From Succinatimonas sp. UBA7265 (GTDB lineage Bacteria; Pseudomonadota; Gammaproteobacteria; Enterobacterales; Succinivibrionaceae), in the NCBI GenBank assembly GCA_002473165.1, contig DKSD01000004.1, positions 1 to 9,339 on the forward strand: 9,339 bases of DNA, in the 5' to 3' direction. A program made the position numbers and the translations under genes. Numbering within the stretch: the first letter of the stretch is position 1; the number at the start of each line of letters is the position of its first letter. The notes below the pieces were generated by a model that was given only the letters and a program-made list of their open reading frames with translations, was not told the DNA's origin and searched no databases. Shown here one piece after another: positions 6,956 to 9,339 of the stretch.

Positions 6956-7172
6956 TCTTTAGAAAAAGAGCTGCATAGCCTGAGGTCGTATATGGACTAC
7001 ATTACGGTAATTGATGAAGCCCGGGAAGAAGCGCGAAAAATTTACCAAAAGTATAATCTTGAAAATGCTTAAAAAAGCGCTGCTGCTTGCTGAAATCGCT
7101 GACTTATGCGATACCAGCGAAGCAAAAATCAGGGAGATCGCCAAAGAAAACGGCATCGAGTGCCAGCCCTGA
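6956..7172 (+). pseudogene. Decayed 3' fragment of a second Rpn-type gene
   Basis: This stretch encodes only the C-terminal part of a relative of the upstream gene. YMDYITVIDEAREEA (from 6989) matches YMDYIRVFDEAKDEG of the intact copy, then the frame fails at TAA 7070. In the frame one base over, IILKMLKKA, a leucine-rich EIADLCDTSEAKIREIA segment and AKENGI continue to TGA 7170-7172. A single extra G in GCGCGAAAAA (about 7031-7040), where the intact copy has GCGCAAAAA, explains the shift. An identical 18-bp stretch ending GGCATC is present in both copies (6783-6800 and 7140-7157). There is no catalytic domain and no start codon in context, and the E-G-R-x repeats are absent. It is a remnant of a duplicated or independently acquired family member rather than a working gene. 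Confidence 0.8.
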
Positions 7173-7565
7173 GCGGATAGGGCCGGATTAGATTTGTCCA
7201 TCAGGCCTGAAACCAGTTTTCCCATCCGAATTTTGCAAAAATCTTCCAATGGAGCGTCCGGCCAGATTCTGTGGCCTCGAAGCACGGCAGCGGAGCACAC
7301 CCGCAAAACCTGAGACTGCGTTTAGGCCATTTCCCGGCCGGTGCCCGTGCAGAAGGCGGCACACTGGAGAAACTGCCGGTGTGCCGCCGGGGAAAAAACC
7401 AAAATTGACGGCGATGAAAAGCCTGCCGCTTCGCTCGTTCGTTGGATCCTGATCCCCGATGCAGAAACGCTCTGCTTTGATCTCTTTGCCGAGAAGACAT
7501 CCGGGAAGCAAATTGCGCATACCGCGCGATACGGATTCGCACAATTGTATTTCCCTTATGATTTC
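7173..7565. other. Stretch without a recognisable gene
   Basis: Short open frames exist on both strands (up to about 147 codons on the minus strand), but none shows a family motif, ribosome binding site or consistent composition, and they overlap one another. The plus frame ending at 7607 (from about 7390) contains a plausible-looking EKTKIDGDEKP segment but cannot be assigned. The only clear structure is the hairpin at 7355-7388. It may be eroded coding sequence. Confidence 0.5.
7355..7388. repeat. Strong GC-rich hairpin (13-bp stem)
   Basis: GGCGGCACACTGG (7355-7367) pairs with CCGGTGTGCCGCC (7376-7388), with ten perfect outer pairs, one T-G wobble, two more G-C pairs and an 8-nt loop. On the plus strand GGGGAAAAAACC follows, and on the minus strand TTCTGC follows, so neither side gives a U-tailed terminator. 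It is isolated in a gene-poor stretch. Confidence 0.7.
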
Positions 7566-7593
7566 TTGCTTTTCTTGGAGTTACGGCTAAAAT
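7566..7593 (+). promoter_or_regulatory. Promoter candidate for the AAA_14/DUF4143 gene
   Basis: TTGCTT (7566-7571) and TAAAAT (7588-7593) are separated by 16 bp. Transcription would start near 7600, at the upstream ATG itself, which favours translation from the ATG at 7639 that has a ribosome binding site. The -35 match is only partial. Confidence 0.3.
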
Positions 7594-7638
7594 GGACTTA
7601 TGGTTGAATATTGCCGAAAAACTTACCAAAGGCCGTTT

Positions 7639-8859
7639 ATGCAATACATAAATCGAGATCTTGAACAGAAAATAATCGAAACATCAAAAGAGTATTCGTG
7701 CATCCTCGTGTGCGGTCCGCGACAGGTCGGGAAAACTACCTTGCTTAAGCATTTGGATCCCGAGCGCGCTTACGTGACACTGGATTTCTTTGATGAGCGA
7801 AAACTAGCCCGAAGTGATCCGGCAACCTTTCTGAGCCTGCACCGTCCTCCGGTGCTTATAGATGAGATCCAATACGCGCCTGAGCTGCTTTCATACATAA
7901 AAATTGCGGTGGACAGCGGCGCAAAACCCGGTTCATTTTGGCTCACCGGGTCTCAATCTTTTCAGCTTATGAAATTGGCCCAGGAGTCGCTGGCAGGCCG
8001 CACCGCGGTTTTGCATTTGCCCTCGCTGTCGCAGCATGAAATCTACGGAAACGGCAAAGCATCCCCTTTTTTAGTTGAGCCGGATTCTTTGCGTCTGCGT
8101 GAAGCCCATGGCAGCGCCGTTGACCTGTCCGGGGTTTATGAGCGGATCTGGCGCGGGAGCATGCCGGGGTTTGTAAGCGGCAGATATACAGATAAGGCGC
8201 TGTTTTACAGCAGCTATGAAGCAACTTATGTTGATCGGGATGTAAGCGACATGACCGATCGCCTCGACAAATTGCAGTTTCATGATTTTATCCGGGCGGC
8301 CGCATGCCGGGTCGGGCAGCTGGTCAATGCGCACAGTATCGCAGCTGACGTCGGGATCTCGGATAAGACGGCAAAACACTGGCTGCATCTGCTTGAAGCT
8401 TCAGAAGTAATTTTTTACTTGAGGCCCTACACCAATAATCTGCTCAAACGCACTGTCAAGCAGGCAAAGCTCTATTTCTTTGATACCGGTCTGGTCGCCT
8501 TCCTGACGGGCTATCTGACCCCGGAAATCTTAGGGCGCGGCGCATTGAACGGAGCCATCCTTGAGAACTATGTGGTATCTGAAATCAGGAAAACTTTTTA
8601 TAACAGCGCAGTGCCAGGAAATTTCTGGTACTACCGCGATCGTGACGGCCTGGAGATCGATCTGCTGACAGAACAGAACGGCGTCGTCAGCCCTATTGAG
8701 ATCAAGCGCACCGCAAATCCGGGCAGCGAACTTGTAAAAGCGTTTGAGGTTTTGGATCGCGGCACTCTTAAAAGGGGATACGGTGCGGTGATCTGCACCA
8801 GGGAGCAGCTGACCGCCGTTGACGCCGAAAATTTTGCGGTGCCGGTGTGGATGATCTGA
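7639..8859 (+). CDS. AAA_14/DUF4143 family ATPase with C-terminal nuclease-like motif
   Basis: The 406-residue product has the architecture of COG1373-type ATPases: an N-terminal AAA_14 P-loop domain and a C-terminal DUF4143 domain. Walker A is GPRQVGKTT (residues 26-34), Walker B VLIDE (72-76), and LTGSQ (102-106) is in the sensor position. The DUF4143 part has the YERIWRGSMPGF segment, YVDRDV, a winged-helix-like region (IAADVGISDKTAKHWLHLLEAS) and YFFDTGLVAFLTG. The end carries E-I-D341 followed by E354-I-K356, a PD-(D/E)XK-like pattern common in this family. The cellular role is not established. Start chosen at 7639 because AAGG lies 6 nt upstream and MQYINRDLEQ is the usual family opening; ATG 7600 would add 13 residues without a clear ribosome binding site. 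Codon use looks more A+T-rich than in the leuS operon, suggesting transfer. The frame is intact. Confidence 0.9.
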   Translation: MQYINRDLEQKIIETSKEYSCILVCGPRQVGKTTLLKHLDPERAYVTLDFFDERKLARSDPATFLSLHRPPVLIDEIQYAPELLSYIKIAVDSGAKPGSFWLTGSQSFQLMKLAQESLAGRTAVLHLPSLSQHEIYGNGKASPFLVEPDSLRLREAHGSAVDLSGVYERIWRGSMPGFVSGRYTDKALFYSSYEATYVDRDVSDMTDRLDKLQFHDFIRAAACRVGQLVNAHSIAADVGISDKTAKHWLHLLEASEVIFYLRPYTNNLLKRTVKQAKLYFFDTGLVAFLTGYLTPEILGRGALNGAILENYVVSEIRKTFYNSAVPGNFWYYRDRDGLEIDLLTEQNGVVSPIEIKRTANPGSELVKAFEVLDRGTLKRGYGAVICTREQLTAVDAENFAVPVWMI

Positions 8860-9016
8860 CATCACGATCCTGAAGATCTGCTATCAGGCGCTTCCAGACA
8901 GCCTCGTTCACAATAGACGCTTTGTGCCGCCAAATTTCGCGATCGCCTGGAGCGTCTCCCATGCCGCGGGATCGTCCGTAAAACCGCCGCGGCGATGATC
9001 TTTGGATCCTCTGTCA
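8860..9016. other. Gap with possible decayed minus-strand coding sequence
   Basis: No intact gene or terminator is visible. On the minus strand one frame gives FTDDPAAWETLQAIAKFGG before a stop, and an overlapping frame gives KASIVNEAVWKRLIADLQD. Both look protein-like and could be parts of one broken gene, but no family is recognised. Confidence 0.25.
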
Positions 9017-9337
9017 TCACCGGCAGGCATCTGCTACGCGCCGCATGCCGCCCGGATTTCGCGCCTTAAGGCCGCAGCAGAGCAGATCTCCTTTAAACCT
9101 CCCGTCAAGGCTTTTGTGCCGCGCCGTCTCTCGCAGTGCTTTTATCCCGGCATCATTTAGGGCAGGCGCCTTGCACAGCGCCTGTGCAAAATCATCTTCA
9201 AGGCGCTTTAACAGGCGCGCGCCTTCCGGCGCCGCGACGCTAAACGGCAGGGTGTCAGGTGAGGGATCGTGCAGCAGGATCACCTGGTATTTGCCGCGGC
9301 ACCGGCAAACCCCGAGTGGATTTTCCAGAGATCGCGG
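9017..9337 (-). CDS. Unrecognised open frame running off the right edge
   Basis: A minus-strand frame is open from the window edge to a TGA at 9019-9017, about 106 codons. It includes YQVILLHDPSPDTLPFS and a helical LLKRLEDDFAQAL stretch that look protein-like, then degrades into a cysteine/arginine-rich end. At the upstream side a neighbouring frame reads RRDLWKIHSGF before hitting a stop, so the true gene may be frameshifted near 9284-9300. No start or family can be assigned. With this base composition an open frame of this length can arise by chance, so this may be an unrelated or decayed sequence. Confidence 0.25.
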   Translation of the reverse strand, partial: PRSLENPLGVCRCRGKYQVILLHDPSPDTLPFSVAAPEGARLLKRLEDDFAQALCKAPALNDAGIKALRETARHKSLDGRFKGDLLCCGLKARNPGGMRRVADACR

Positions 9338-9339
9338 CG

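Noticed and set aside
7201..7644. 147-codon minus-strand frame crossing into the AAA_14/DUF4143 gene
   Set aside because: No motif, arginine/serine-rich composition, and overlap with the start of a well-supported plus-strand gene.

Overview
The window looks like bacterial chromosome from a gammaproteobacterium. Its core is leuS-lptE-holA-nadD, all on the minus strand (5669 down to 542), which is the classic gammaproteobacterial order; LptE also implies a lipopolysaccharide outer membrane. The accessory genes (AAA-ATPase-like, Rpn-type and AAA_14/DUF4143 proteins) are of kinds abundant in anaerobic gut gammaproteobacteria such as Succinivibrionaceae. That family placement is inference only.

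Layout, left to right. Positions 1-450 (minus) hold the N-terminal 150 codons of an AAA-ATPase-like protein that runs off the left edge, with its own promoter at about 491-519. Positions 542-5669 (minus) are the housekeeping operon: leucyl-tRNA synthetase, LPS-assembly lipoprotein, DNA polymerase III delta subunit and nicotinate-mononucleotide adenylyltransferase. Its genes are separated by 9 bp or overlap by 1 and 7 bp, so they are probably co-transcribed from a promoter just upstream of leuS. The usual next genes (rsfS, rlmH) do not follow nadD.

The right part (5670-9339) is accessory and shows decay. A plus-strand Rpn/PD-(D/E)XK 'transposase-like' nuclease gene (about 5919-6815) has an intact body but no ordinary start codon in frame, and its 3' half carries ten 12-bp tandem repeats encoding E-G-R-x. 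It is followed by a decayed 3' fragment of a second, repeat-less family member (6956-7172), a roughly 400-bp stretch without a clear gene but with a strong GC-rich hairpin, and an intact AAA_14/DUF4143 ATPase gene (7639-8859, plus). The last 480 bp hold at best a decayed or partial minus-strand reading frame.

The operon genes serve translation, outer-membrane LPS export, replication and NAD synthesis. They are linked by location and transcription rather than by one pathway. The flanking genes belong to three separate ATPase or nuclease families often seen in multiple copies per genome. I see no tRNA, rRNA, CRISPR array or complete insertion sequence. I did not find a convincing new multi-gene system. 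The most interesting signals are the Rpn start-site lesion, its expanding repeat tail and the neighbouring paralog remnant.
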